In this document: positions 54,548 through 63,420 of the stretch, piece after piece
How positions within the stretch are numbered: position 1 is the first letter of the stretch
How the letters are laid out: each line of letters starts with the position of its first letter
Source: SZUA-444 sp965226565
GTDB taxonomy: Bacteria > Bacillota > Clostridia > Oscillospirales > Ruminococcaceae
Assembly: GCA_965226565.1 (NCBI GenBank)
Contig: CBDDDI010000006.1
Location: 124,001-188,000 of the forward strand
DNA: 64,000 nucleotides
Direction: 5' to 3'
Notes under the pieces: model-generated
Told to the model about the DNA's origin: nothing
Seen by the model: the letters and a program-made list of their open reading frames with translations, nothing else
Database searches by the model: none
Program-made: the position numbers and the translations under genes

Positions 54548-54592
54548 ACACCTTTCAAATGTCAAAAGACATATTAAAGGTGTGTCTTTTGA
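54548..54592 (-). promoter_or_regulatory. Hairpin whose loop matches the ABC gene ribosome binding site
   Basis: A 10-bp perfect stem (TCAAAAGACA/TGTCTTTTGA, 54562-54592) exposes a loop containing ACACCTTT. That loop is the exact complement of AAAGGTGT, the ribosome binding site at 54555-54548. Pairing would hide the site, suggesting translational control. Confidence 0.4.
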
Positions 54593-54641
54593 TGAAATAA
54601 ATTTTACTAGTTTTGATAAATTATGGCTAAGTCATAATTTA

Positions 54642-55250
54642 TTAACTATTTGATTTTTTAATAGAGCGTGATTGTTCATGAAGTAATGCCTCAGAAAGAG
54701 GATATTTTGCACCTGCACGATATGTTCCAGTTACAGTTATAAGTCTATTGCCTTCATATGAAAGCCCAACTGATAAATCATCTGGTGCATACATTGCCTT
54801 ATCGACTGAAAGAACACCTAAGCTTTCTATTGTATTCAATTCTTTTGAACCTAGGTACATAAAATTATATTTATTATCAGATTTTACAATATCGCCTATC
54901 ATACATAATTCTTCAGCAGATACATCAACATTATTATCTATATCATTAATGATTATAAAATGATATGAATATTCGTCATCAAATTTTAAACTTTCTTCAC
55001 TAATTTCATTAATATATTCAACATTAACTTTTGGATCAAAATCTATTTCATCTCCATATACAAGCATTTTTGTTGGAAAGGTTTCAGTGGTTATCAGTAT
55101 ATCTTCTTCAACAGTTGTGAGTTCTGAATCAGCTTCTTTTGCTAATTTGTTAAAAGCATTAAAATACATTGTACCAAAAGCAATTATTACACCAATTATT
55201 AACAATACCAATATTATAATTATTACTTTGATTTTTGATTTGTGTTTCAT
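54642..55250 (-). CDS. Membrane-anchored unknown protein, paralogue B
   Basis: 202 residues: basic N-terminus, one transmembrane segment (about 8-30), then an extracellular domain with FPTKMLVYGDEIDFDPKVNV and YNFMYLGSKELN. Two paralogues lie at 56188 and 56811. Follows the secreted protein gene by 22 bases. Function unknown. Confidence 0.72.
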   Translation of the reverse strand: MKHKSKIKVIIIILVLLIIGVIIAFGTMYFNAFNKLAKEADSELTTVEEDILITTETFPTKMLVYGDEIDFDPKVNVEYINEISEESLKFDDEYSYHFIIINDIDNNVDVSAEELCMIGDIVKSDNKYNFMYLGSKELNTIESLGVLSVDKAMYAPDDLSVGLSYEGNRLITVTGTYRAGAKYPLSEALLHEQSRSIKKSNS

Positions 55251-55272
55251 TTTATAACCTCTTTTCTATTTA

Positions 55273-56037
55273 TTAACAAAAAGATACGCCATATTTCATT
55301 CTCCCGGGTGATGAAGCTGGTACTGCACATACGCCGCAACTTCCAGTCAAGGCAAATGTTGCATATACTTGTAAGATAACATAATCATAATCTTTGTATT
55401 CTGTAAGCCATTCAATGCTAGCTTTTTGTGTTGTAGATTTAAAAAGCATAGTTTTTCTTTCGCCACTTGTTATTGGGGTAGTTTTGTAATCATATTTTAC
55501 GCAAAAATAATTCTTGCTTCTTTTACTATCATTTACAATTGGACAATATTTTGTGTTAATTGTAGTACTAGCGCTTATACCACCAGATTTATATCCACCG
55601 TTTATTCCTACGCTATAAGAATCACTACCATTAGATTTGTTTTGCGGATCACTTCTACGATATTCGGCATGTCCTGGCAATTTAGATTTATATTGTAAAT
55701 ATTGAGAATAACCATAATATTTTAAATTTCTTATTGTAAAATTTGCAGGTTCCATTTCAGATTCGATGAGCATTCCATGAATATATTTGCCGTAACTATT
55801 TTTTTTCTTAGTTTTATAACTACCTATGTAACTATGGCAATATCCTATAACTCTACCTTTAGCTTCTGGCCAGTTATGGCCAGAATATAAAACTTCGAAA
55901 GTTCGTCTTCGATTATAGTCATCGGAAAGTACACCTTCTTTAGGTGAAATTTGGACACTTGCATCAATAGGCAAACTTGTCAAAGCTGTTGACATAACTG
56001 CTATAGTTGCAAGAACTGCAATAAGTTTTTTTTTCAT
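55273..56037 (-). CDS. Secreted Cys-containing unknown protein B
   Basis: 254 residues with a signal peptide (MKKKLIAVLATIAVMSTALT) almost identical to that of secreted protein A. Shared marks in the mature part are KYCPIVND, YFCVKYDYK, ERKTMLF and a C-terminal Phe-Cys. Its upstream 120 bases duplicate those of protein A. No known domain recognised; a toxin, bacteriocin-like or surface function are all possible. Confidence 0.75.
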   Translation of the reverse strand: MKKKLIAVLATIAVMSTALTSLPIDASVQISPKEGVLSDDYNRRRTFEVLYSGHNWPEAKGRVIGYCHSYIGSYKTKKKNSYGKYIHGMLIESEMEPANFTIRNLKYYGYSQYLQYKSKLPGHAEYRRSDPQNKSNGSDSYSVGINGGYKSGGISASTTINTKYCPIVNDSKRSKNYFCVKYDYKTTPITSGERKTMLFKSTTQKASIEWLTEYKDYDYVILQVYATFALTGSCGVCAVPASSPGRMKYGVSFC

Positions 56038-56080
56038 TAGTTTAACTCCTTTTAAAATAACTTAACTTAATTAATATTAC

Positions 56081-56155
56081 ATATTACAGTAAACTATATT
56101 TGTAATATATTTTAACTATTATTATAATTTTAGCATTTATAATATTTAATGTCAA
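56081..56155 (-). promoter_or_regulatory. Promoter and dyad operator of operon B
   Basis: Minus strand TTGACA (56155-56150), 17 bases, TAAAAT (56132-56127). Downstream is ATATTACA-N12-TGTAATAT (56081-56108). The same block recurs before operon A. Confidence 0.65.
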
Positions 56156-56187
56156 TAAATTCATTAACTTTATTAAAAACAAATTTA

Positions 56188-56802
56188 TTATTTATTAGAT
56201 ATTTTTATTGAATGCACTTGTTCATAAAGTATCATTTCTTTAATAGTATCTTTATACAAAGAATACATATCTTTTGTACAAGTTCCTAATATTGTCATAA
56301 GCATATCTTCTTCGTAAAACAATCCAACTGATAAAGCATTATCTTCAAAACATGTATCATTATCAACGATTCCTGTAGATTTTATTTTATTAAATTCTTT
56401 TGATCCTAAATATATAAAATTACAACGTTTATCAGATTTAATATGTTTATTAATTAGTTTCCACTCATTATATGATAAGTTAACATTTTCTTTTAAATCA
56501 TTAATGATTATTAATTGATAAGAATAATTATTATCAAATTTTAGCGTTTTTTTGTTTATATTTTTAATATAGTTTACACTAAGTTTTGGATCAAAATCTA
56601 TTTTATCTCCATATATTAAAATTTTAGTTGGATAAGTTTTTGATGCTATAAGTATATTTTCCTCAGCACTAGTAAGCTCATCAGTTGACGATATTTTATT
56701 ATTTTTTGTTTTTAGATGTAATAATTCGAAGACAATAAGAATTCCAATTAATAACAAAGTTAAAATTGTAATTAGTACTCTGATTTCTGATTTATTTTTC
56801 AT
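56188..56802 (-). CDS. Membrane-anchored unknown protein, paralogue A2
   Basis: 204 residues, one N-terminal transmembrane segment, extracellular domain with YPTKILIYGDKIDFDPKLSV and FIYLGSKEFN. Starts 8 bases after paralogue A1, so the two form a tandem duplication in one operon. Confidence 0.72.
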   Translation of the reverse strand: MKNKSEIRVLITILTLLLIGILIVFELLHLKTKNNKISSTDELTSAEENILIASKTYPTKILIYGDKIDFDPKLSVNYIKNINKKTLKFDNNYSYQLIIINDLKENVNLSYNEWKLINKHIKSDKRCNFIYLGSKEFNKIKSTGIVDNDTCFEDNALSVGLFYEEDMLMTILGTCTKDMYSLYKDTIKEMILYEQVHSIKISNK

Positions 56803-56810
56803 TTTATAAT

Positions 56811-57422
56811 TTATTCATTAGAAAGTTTAATAGACATTGCTTGTGTATTTAATATTTGATCTGTAACGGGAACCAGATTTTTCATTTCAGTTGTGTATGT
56901 ACCTAAACAAGTTATAAGACTATCTCCTTGATGGAAAAGTCCTACTGATAAATCACTATCTTCAAAATATGTTATATCAGAAAGTATTTCTAAATTTTTT
57001 ATTTTATATAATTCTTTTGATCCTAAATATATAAAATTACAACGCTTATCAGATTTGATAGTTTTGTCTATTAATTCCCATTCTTTATTAGATATATTTA
57101 TTTCATCATCTAAATCATTGATGACTATATATTGATAAGAAAATCCATTATCAAATTTTAAAGAATCCTTACTAATTTCATCTATATATGTTACACTAAG
57201 TTTTTTATCGAAATCAATTTCAGATCCATATACAATAATTTTTGTTGGAAAAGTTTTTGATAATATTAATATATTTTCTTCCGCTGTTGTAAGATCATTG
57301 TCAGACTGGCTATACAATTTGTTTTTCATATTAAAATAATAAATTGTAAAAACAATAAATGCACAAAATATAATCAAAATTAATAATGTAACTACTATTT
57401 TAATTTTAGATTTGTTTTTCAT
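56811..57422 (-). CDS. Membrane-anchored unknown protein, paralogue A1
   Basis: 203 residues, same layout as A2 (FPTKIIVYGSEIDFDKKLSV, FIYLGSKELYK). Second gene of operon A, 27 bases after the secreted protein. A partner or immunity role for the secreted protein is inferred from the repeated pairing. Confidence 0.72.
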   Translation of the reverse strand: MKNKSKIKIVVTLLILIIFCAFIVFTIYYFNMKNKLYSQSDNDLTTAEENILILSKTFPTKIIVYGSEIDFDKKLSVTYIDEISKDSLKFDNGFSYQYIVINDLDDEINISNKEWELIDKTIKSDKRCNFIYLGSKELYKIKNLEILSDITYFEDSDLSVGLFHQGDSLITCLGTYTTEMKNLVPVTDQILNTQAMSIKLSNE

Positions 57423-57449
57423 ATTTATAACTCTCTTTCTAATTATTAC

Positions 57450-58172
57450 TTAACAAAAGTATACTCTATAGTATGATGTTTTTCCTACTGAGTCACCTAT
57501 TCTTGCATTACAAGATCTATGACTTGCAAATTCATATTTTGAATAAACGTTTAAGTCTGTATGAAATTGATCATTTTGTGTCCATTCTAAAGTGGCATAT
57601 TGATATGTTGGACTAAATAAAACTTTAGTTCTTTCAGAAGAAGGATATGAAGATGATTTATAATCATATTCACAAGCAAAATAACCTTGAGTAGGATGAC
57701 TCAAATCTGTTACATCACAATACTTATGTTTTAAAGTTACACTTCCTGAAATGCCAGCTTCACTTATACTGAGTGAGTAGTCATCACTTCCAATTGTTGA
57801 TGTTTTAGGATCGTGATTTTGCCATGTAGTTTTATTTGAAGGTAGTTTAGTAGATATTTTTAAATATTGTGAAAATCCATATATTTTATCTCCAAATTTA
57901 TCTATAGCATTTTGAGGATTCATTACACATTTTATAGCAAGCCCAGAATTATTACCGTTTCTGTATTGACCTATATAAGTCCATGTTTTTCCTACAATAG
58001 TATCTTTTTTTAGATAACGATTTTTTTTCATGGTTACTATTGTTTCACGACAAGTTTTATATCCTGGTAGTTGTTTAGCATTTTTTAATTCATCAGCGTT
58101 TGTAGGTATAGATGTCAAAGCTGTTGACATAACCGCTATAGTTGCAAGAACTGCAATAAGTTTTTTTTTCAT
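57450..58172 (-). CDS. Secreted Cys-containing unknown protein A
   Basis: 240 residues. Signal peptide MKKKLIAVLATIAVMSTALT, mature part with KYCDVTD, YFACEYDYK, ERTKVLF and terminal Phe-Cys shared with protein B. The rest has diverged strongly although the leader region is nearly identical, suggesting diversifying selection or recombination at the 5' end. Confidence 0.75.
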   Translation of the reverse strand: MKKKLIAVLATIAVMSTALTSIPTNADELKNAKQLPGYKTCRETIVTMKKNRYLKKDTIVGKTWTYIGQYRNGNNSGLAIKCVMNPQNAIDKFGDKIYGFSQYLKISTKLPSNKTTWQNHDPKTSTIGSDDYSLSISEAGISGSVTLKHKYCDVTDLSHPTQGYFACEYDYKSSSYPSSERTKVLFSPTYQYATLEWTQNDQFHTDLNVYSKYEFASHRSCNARIGDSVGKTSYYRVYFC

Positions 58173-58215
58173 TAGTTTAACTCCTTTTAAAATAACTTAA
58201 CTTTATTAATATTAC

Positions 58216-58290
58216 ATATTACAGCAAACTATATTTGTAATATATTTTAACTACTAGTATAACTTTACCATTTATAATATTTAATGTCAA
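58216..58290 (-). promoter_or_regulatory. Promoter and dyad operator of operon A
   Basis: TTGACA (58290-58285), 17 bases, TAAAGT (58267-58262), then ATATTACA-N12-TGTAATAT (58216-58243). Nearly identical to the operon B block. The rest of 58291-58472 shows no gene and no precursor peptide. Confidence 0.63.
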
Positions 58291-58472
58291 TAAATTCGTA
58301 AACTTTCAGCGATTTCTATTAATATTAATTTCATCTTTTATATTTTTGAACATATATTCTAAAATTATTTTTATTTTATATAAATTTGTAAATATCACTT
58401 GAATTATTATATATATTAGGTTAATATGTAAATAATTACTAAAATATGCATTTTGAAAGATTGGAGATATTT

Positions 58473-60263
58473 ATGAAAGATACTATAAAATATAACTGCG
58501 TAATATTTACAAGACTTGATATTAAAATAATATATTTTACTGATATTAATGTATATTTACATATATTAAATGATATTGATGATGGAAAGTATAGTTTTAA
58601 ATATAAACAATTAAAGAAACTAAAATATGAAAACCAAGAAGAATTTAATTTTATTATAGAAAATTATGAAGAAATGAAATCTAATTTAGAACAACCTCCA
58701 ATGATATATTCACCAAAACTTTCTGGACAATTTACATTATCAATTCATCCTTCAAGTAAATGTAATTTGAATTGTGCATATTGTTTTAGAGATGAAAATG
58801 CAGATAAAAGAAAACAAATAGATTTTGATATTGCAAAAAAAGCAATAGATTATATGATAACTGAATATGCACCAAATGCAGCTAAATATATAATAGATTT
58901 GTCAGGTTCAGGTGAACCATTGTTAAATTTTGAGTTGATTAAGAAAATAACTGATTATTGTAATACAATGCAAGATAATTCTGGCAAAAATGTAGAAGTA
59001 ATGTTTGCTACGAATGGAACTGTTGATCTTGATAAAGAAAAAATAAAATATATTGAAGATAATATAATTATAGGTATAAGTTTAGATGGAAACAAAGAAA
59101 CAAATGATATTAATAGACATGATTTTTCTGGTATTGGATCATATAATAGAGCTATGAAATTTTTAAATAAATTTGAGAATAAATTTTTAGGTATAGCTGT
59201 TACTATCACACCTAAAAATCAAAATGTTGATGAAATATTTGATGATTTAATTAAGTTAAAACAAGTTGATTGTATAGGTATGAAACCAGTTAGAAATTTT
59301 TATGGAAATGAATACGATACAGAAAATATAAATATTGATAGGCTTGTGAATTCATATAAAAAATTATGTGAAAATATTCTAAAACATTTTAGTGAAAATG
59401 ATTTTGAGTATATAACATATCTTTTAAAAGGCAACGATTTTTTTGGAAAATACATAAAAGCATGTATAAATAAAAATATTAGATTTTGTTATCCATGTGA
59501 TGCTGGAAATCAAAGAATTGCTGTTGATGCATTAGGTGATATATATGCTTGTACAGTTTTAACAGGATGTAAAAATCATCATATTGGCAATTTATTTACT
59601 GGTGGAGTTAATAAATTATCACATGAATTTTATGATATTCCTAGTATTAATAAAAATTTAAAATGTAAAGAATGTGAATATAATTATATATGTGGTGGAG
59701 AATGTTATGTAAATTCTTTATATGGAAAAAACAAAAAATATGAACCAATAGAGAATTTATGTGAGCTTAAAAAAGGATGTATAGAACTTAGTATTTCTTT
59801 AATTCAAAAAACAAGAATTTTATATCCAGAAATGTATAAGAAATTATATTTTTATATAAAAGAAGTTGAAACTTATCATAGTTCTAATCCTGGAAATTGG
59901 ATAATTATTCAGTATTTAAAATCATTTGGAATTAAAACAAAATTCAAATTAATTAGAGAAAAACTTAATAATGAAGATGTGATTTTACCAAATATGATAA
60001 ATGATTGTCTAAGCTCATTTGGTCATAATTTATCAATGTATCAAGTGCAAAGTGCTGAGTTTTTTGAAGAGATAAAATATCCTGCAATAGCATTTTTAAA
60101 TAAAGTCACAAGTACACATCCAGAATATGTTTTATTAACAAAAGAAGATGGAGAAAATATATATTATAAATCATTATATTCTGATAATGAATTCTTAAAT
60201 AAATATGATTTTTTAGATAATCTTTCTGATTTGATTCTTGTTAATGATTCAGTGGTTTATTAA
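58473..60263 (+). CDS. Radical SAM/SPASM peptide maturase with C39-like tail
   Basis: About 596 residues. The radical SAM motif CNLNCAYC sits near residue 92. SPASM cluster cysteines are in FCYPCDAGNQ, IYACTVLTGC and CKECEYNYICGGEC. SPASM enzymes typically make thioether or carbon-carbon links in ribosomal peptides. The C-terminal ~130 residues (NWIIIQYLKSFGIKTKFKLI ... KYPAIAFLNKV..HPEYVLLTK) resemble a C39 peptidase fold without its catalytic Cys and His. I chose ATG 58473 (GGAG 6 bases upstream) over 58446. An MFS exporter follows. No precursor peptide is evident. Confidence 0.82.
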   Translation: MKDTIKYNCVIFTRLDIKIIYFTDINVYLHILNDIDDGKYSFKYKQLKKLKYENQEEFNFIIENYEEMKSNLEQPPMIYSPKLSGQFTLSIHPSSKCNLNCAYCFRDENADKRKQIDFDIAKKAIDYMITEYAPNAAKYIIDLSGSGEPLLNFELIKKITDYCNTMQDNSGKNVEVMFATNGTVDLDKEKIKYIEDNIIIGISLDGNKETNDINRHDFSGIGSYNRAMKFLNKFENKFLGIAVTITPKNQNVDEIFDDLIKLKQVDCIGMKPVRNFYGNEYDTENINIDRLVNSYKKLCENILKHFSENDFEYITYLLKGNDFFGKYIKACINKNIRFCYPCDAGNQRIAVDALGDIYACTVLTGCKNHHIGNLFTGGVNKLSHEFYDIPSINKNLKCKECEYNYICGGECYVNSLYGKNKKYEPIENLCELKKGCIELSISLIQKTRILYPEMYKKLYFYIKEVETYHSSNPGNWIIIQYLKSFGIKTKFKLIREKLNNEDVILPNMINDCLSSFGHNLSMYQVQSAEFFEEIKYPAIAFLNKVTSTHPEYVLLTKEDGENIYYKSLYSDNEFLNKYDFLDNLSDLILVNDSVVY

Positions 60264-60293
60264 CAAATAATGTATGAATTTTAAGTTAAGTTA

Positions 60294-60470
60294 ATGGATA
60301 TTAAATACATATTTTTGGAAAGTGATATATATTATAGAGAAGAAATGTTTAAACTACCTATTGAGTATGTTGATTTAGCATTGTTAAGTGGGAATACAGG
60401 TATTATTATGGCATTGATTTCTCAGATTAATGAAGATTATAAACCATTGAATAATATGTTTATTTTTTAA
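60294..60470 (+). CDS. Small 58-residue ORF between maturase and exporter
   Basis: ATG GAT ATT AAA... to TAA, 58 residues, with DLALLSGNTGIIMALISQI. No good RBS. It has no Cys, so it is unlikely to be the maturase substrate. The Gly-x-x-Gly-Ile-x-x-x-Leu pattern recalls part of a LanC-like cyclase, so it may be a gene fragment. Confidence 0.35.
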   Translation: MDIKYIFLESDIYYREEMFKLPIEYVDLALLSGNTGIIMALISQINEDYKPLNNMFIF

Positions 60471-60491
60471 TTGTAAAAGGATGCTGAAAAT

Positions 60492-61739
60492 ATGTTAGAA
60501 ATTCTAAAAAATAAAGTATTTGTTAGAACTAAATTAGCAGATTTAATATCTAATTTTGGAGATATACTGTACTATATAGCTTTATTGAATTATGTACTTA
60601 AAATAGAAAATAGTAACTTAGGAGTTGCAATTATTACTTTATCAGAAATAATACCTGTATTTTTTGCTTTTTTGCTAGGATATATAGCTGATAAAAGCAA
60701 ATCTAGAATTAAAACAATAATTATTACACTTGTTTTTAGAATGATTTTATATTTAATAGTAGCAATTGTTGTTGGATTTGAACCAAGTTTGTTAATAGTT
60801 GTTTTTTTAAGTTTTGTTAACTTGGTTTCAGATTTAGCAGGACAATATGAAAATTGGTTGTATTATCCAATAACTAAAAATTTAATACCTAATGATACTA
60901 GAGAAAAAGTAATGGCATTCACTCAGTCGTTATCTGGAGTTTTAAATATAGTATTTCAAGCAATAGGTGGAATACTTATTTGTTATATTTCATTTTCTAA
61001 TTTAGCACTTATAAATTCAGGTACTTTTTTAGTTAGTCTTCTTATAGTGTTAAGTATTAAATTAGAACTTAGAAAATATTATGTAGAAAAAGACTGTGAT
61101 ACAATAATTCCACAGGAAAGAAAAACGATAAAAAAACGATTAATTACATTAAAAACTGAGCTAAAAGAGGCTATTGAACTTTTATGGAAAATACCAGGAA
61201 TTAAAGAAACGTTAATTTCGTTACCGTTTTTAAATGGTGCATTAATTATAATAAAACCATTAGTTATATTAAATATTTCAGAAAATCCTAATTTTTGTAT
61301 AATTAATTCTGAAATTACGCTTGCAGTTTTACTTATGTGTGAAACTGTTGGTATTCTATTTGGTAGTGCACTTACTTGTTTTATATTTGAAAAATTTAAA
61401 CTTACAAGTGAACTTAAATTAGCAATTGTATTTTCTATGTTAATTCTTATAGGTATATTTATTCAAAATATTTATATTGTGTTTATTGGAGTTTTTGTAT
61501 CAAGTTTATTTTGTGGTTCTATGGATCCAAAAATGGGAGCACAAATTTTTAACAGTTTAGATGAAAATAAATTAGCTATATCTTTTGGTGGAATGACAAC
61601 GTATTTTCAGTTAGGAGATATTGTCTCAAGAATATTGTTTTCAATTTTGGTAGTAACTATTTCTCCAAAAGCCATTGTGATATTTTATTTTTTGGTTTTA
61701 ATATGTTCTATGATTTTAGTGTTTAGAAAATCTAATTAA
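60492..61739 (+). CDS. MFS exporter
   Basis: 415 residues, about twelve transmembrane segments. The cytoplasmic loop LLGYIADKSKSRIK between segments 2 and 3 is a typical MFS motif A variant. Resembles multidrug/enterobactin-type exporters. AAAGGATG precedes the ATG. Likely exports, or confers resistance to, the maturase product. Confidence 0.8.
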   Translation: MLEILKNKVFVRTKLADLISNFGDILYYIALLNYVLKIENSNLGVAIITLSEIIPVFFAFLLGYIADKSKSRIKTIIITLVFRMILYLIVAIVVGFEPSLLIVVFLSFVNLVSDLAGQYENWLYYPITKNLIPNDTREKVMAFTQSLSGVLNIVFQAIGGILICYISFSNLALINSGTFLVSLLIVLSIKLELRKYYVEKDCDTIIPQERKTIKKRLITLKTELKEAIELLWKIPGIKETLISLPFLNGALIIIKPLVILNISENPNFCIINSEITLAVLLMCETVGILFGSALTCFIFEKFKLTSELKLAIVFSMLILIGIFIQNIYIVFIGVFVSSLFCGSMDPKMGAQIFNSLDENKLAISFGGMTTYFQLGDIVSRILFSILVVTISPKAIVIFYFLVLICSMILVFRKSN

Positions 61740-61752
61740 AATAATTATTATT

Positions 61753-62366
61753 TTATCGCCTGATCCTTTTAATATAAGTATTTGTGAGATTTTAAAAAGA
61801 CTTAACGGTTACTCATATAGAATATATGAGTAAACAATTAAGTTTTGTTTATTTAAGCATGACATTGAAGGTGATACTAAAAATTTATTGCAATATTTTG
61901 CAGTATTTTTTGTTCAAATATTAAGATTATGTATATTGACTACAATTGGTTCATTAAGTACAATATATATTAAAAATAAATTCGTTGAGCAAGGTCTACC
62001 ATTAATAATTATATCTTGGAGGATTAATAATCTGTAGTACATTAAGTAATGTTAATTCGCTATTTGCAAGAATAACTTCTTATTTAGTAGGTGATACGTA
62101 TATAGATAGTTTTATGGATTTTTATATTCTAAAAGATTATTCTGTTTTATCATTATCATTTACATTTTCTATATTTTTAATTTATTATTGTTTAATCTCA
62201 ACCATTACTTTTGCAGGATTAGATATTTGGTTTTAGCAGGTCTTTTGCATAGGTCCTAATAATTATGCAAGTAAAATTCTCTTTTTTATGCTAATAAAAG
62301 TAGTTATTCTAATATTATCAATAGCATTATATATAATAACGCAAAAAAAGTATGAATCTATTAAAT
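61753..62366 (+). pseudogene. Decayed ABC permease
   Basis: A hydrophobic protein-like reading is broken by in-frame stops at 61831 and 62035, a frameshift near 62040 and further stops after 62230. Blocks include FNISICEILKRLNGYSYRIY, LLQYFAVFFVQILRLCILTT and FMDFYILKDYSVLSLSFTFS. Followed directly by an ABC ATPase fragment, so it was probably the permease partner. Confidence 0.55.
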
Positions 62367-62388
62367 AAAATATAATTGAGGTGAAGTT

Positions 62389-62490
62389 GTGATTAGACTT
62401 AAAAATGTAAGTAAACAAATTAAAAAGAAATGTGTGCTTAATGATATAAGTATAGAATTTGAAGAAGGTCAAGTTTATCTTCTAAATTGA
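62389..62490 (+). pseudogene. ABC ATPase fragment (N-terminus only)
   Basis: GTG start after GAGGTGAAG gives IRLKNVSKQIKKKCVLNDIS and a few more residues, then stops before Walker A. This is the typical start of an ABC ATPase. The rest is replaced by unrelated sequence and dispersed repeat B. Confidence 0.6.
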
Positions 62491-62523
62491 AAATCTAGAA
62501 TTTTTAAATTTATTAGACTTTTT

Positions 62524-62596
62524 CATTATGAAATATGGTCTTAAGTTTTTTAATATTAAAATTTATTATTAGTAATAAAAAAATGAAACATATTAA
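62524..62596 (+). repeat. Dispersed repeat, copy B
   Basis: Matches 651-724 with about eight mismatches, starting at the same CATTATGAAATATGG. Confidence 0.5.
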
Positions 62597-62634
62597 GAGC
62601 TTTTTTAATAGTATAATTATAAATATAAAATAAA

Positions 62635-62678
62635 CCTTTTATAGTAGAATTTAATAATCTATTATAGAAGGATTTTTT
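62635..62678 (+). terminator. Orphan terminator of the decayed ABC operon
   Basis: CCTTTTATAGTAGA pairs with TCTATTATAGAAGG through two G-U pairs; T-run follows. Probably the original end of the broken ABC operon. Confidence 0.6.
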
Positions 62679-62720
62679 ATATGAATATGTTATACATAAA
62701 TATAGTAAGTGTAGCATGTA

Positions 62721-62748
62721 TTGACAATTTGGAAAAAACAGGTATAAT
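62721..62748 (+). promoter_or_regulatory. Promoter of the Ltp-domain gene
   Basis: TTGACA, 16 bases, TATAAT, 37 bases before the ATG at 62786. Confidence 0.7.
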
Positions 62749-62785
62749 ATATATTGTTAAAATATAATACAAAAAGGAGTTCGTA

Positions 62786-63400
62786 ATGGAAAAATGCGAT
62801 GTACAATGGTATGAACAATCATGGTTTGTAGGTTTAATGTTAGTTATATTTTTTCCTGCAGGTATATATTTGATGTACAAATATGCTAATTGGAAAATGA
62901 TAATAAAAAATATTATTACTATGTTTATTATAGCAATAGTAATTCTGATTATTTCACCTATAGGAAGAGGCTGTGCTAAAAATATTATTAAAAATGATGA
63001 TGTTAATTTATTAGAAATATCAAAACAAGAAGAAATTGAAGATCCAAATATATATGCAGAGTATGAAATTGAACATGAAGAAAGTGAAATTGAAATATTT
63101 AGAGGTCCAAAAGGAAAACAAATTTCATTAGAATATGCTATATATTATGTAACTGAGAAAGAAATAGGATTTTCATATGAAAGTCTTGTTGATCAATTAG
63201 TTTATGATGGTTTTAAAGAAGAAGATGCTAGATATGCTGCTGATAATTGTGGAGCTAATTGGAATAAAGAATCAGTTAAAAATGTTAAGGTGCAATTGGA
63301 AATAGATATTCCTAAGGATGAGATAGATGAAATTTTAAAAGAAACTAAATTTACAAAAGAGCAAATAGAGTATGCTTTGAAAAAGTGTAATATTAATTGA
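62786..63400 (+). CDS. Membrane protein with Ltp-type helical repeats
   Basis: 204 residues: two transmembrane segments (about 13-60), an acidic linker, then two Ltp repeats (FSYESLVDQLVYDGFKEEDA with YAADNCGANWN, and a second ending FTKEQIEYALKKC). This domain occurs in host-surface lipoproteins and in the phage TP-J34 superinfection exclusion protein. AAGGAG precedes the ATG. A peptidoglycan-binding protein gene starts 20 bases downstream. Confidence 0.75.
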   Translation: MEKCDVQWYEQSWFVGLMLVIFFPAGIYLMYKYANWKMIIKNIITMFIIAIVILIISPIGRGCAKNIIKNDDVNLLEISKQEEIEDPNIYAEYEIEHEESEIEIFRGPKGKQISLEYAIYYVTEKEIGFSYESLVDQLVYDGFKEEDARYAADNCGANWNKESVKNVKVQLEIDIPKDEIDEILKETKFTKEQIEYALKKCNIN

Positions 63401-63420
63401 CAGTATAGTTAGGAGAAATT

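Noticed and set aside
62263..62880. Minus-strand ORFs of 67-69 residues
   Set aside because: Overlap the promoter and coding region of the Ltp gene or the decayed ABC genes on the + strand; low-complexity and without RBS.
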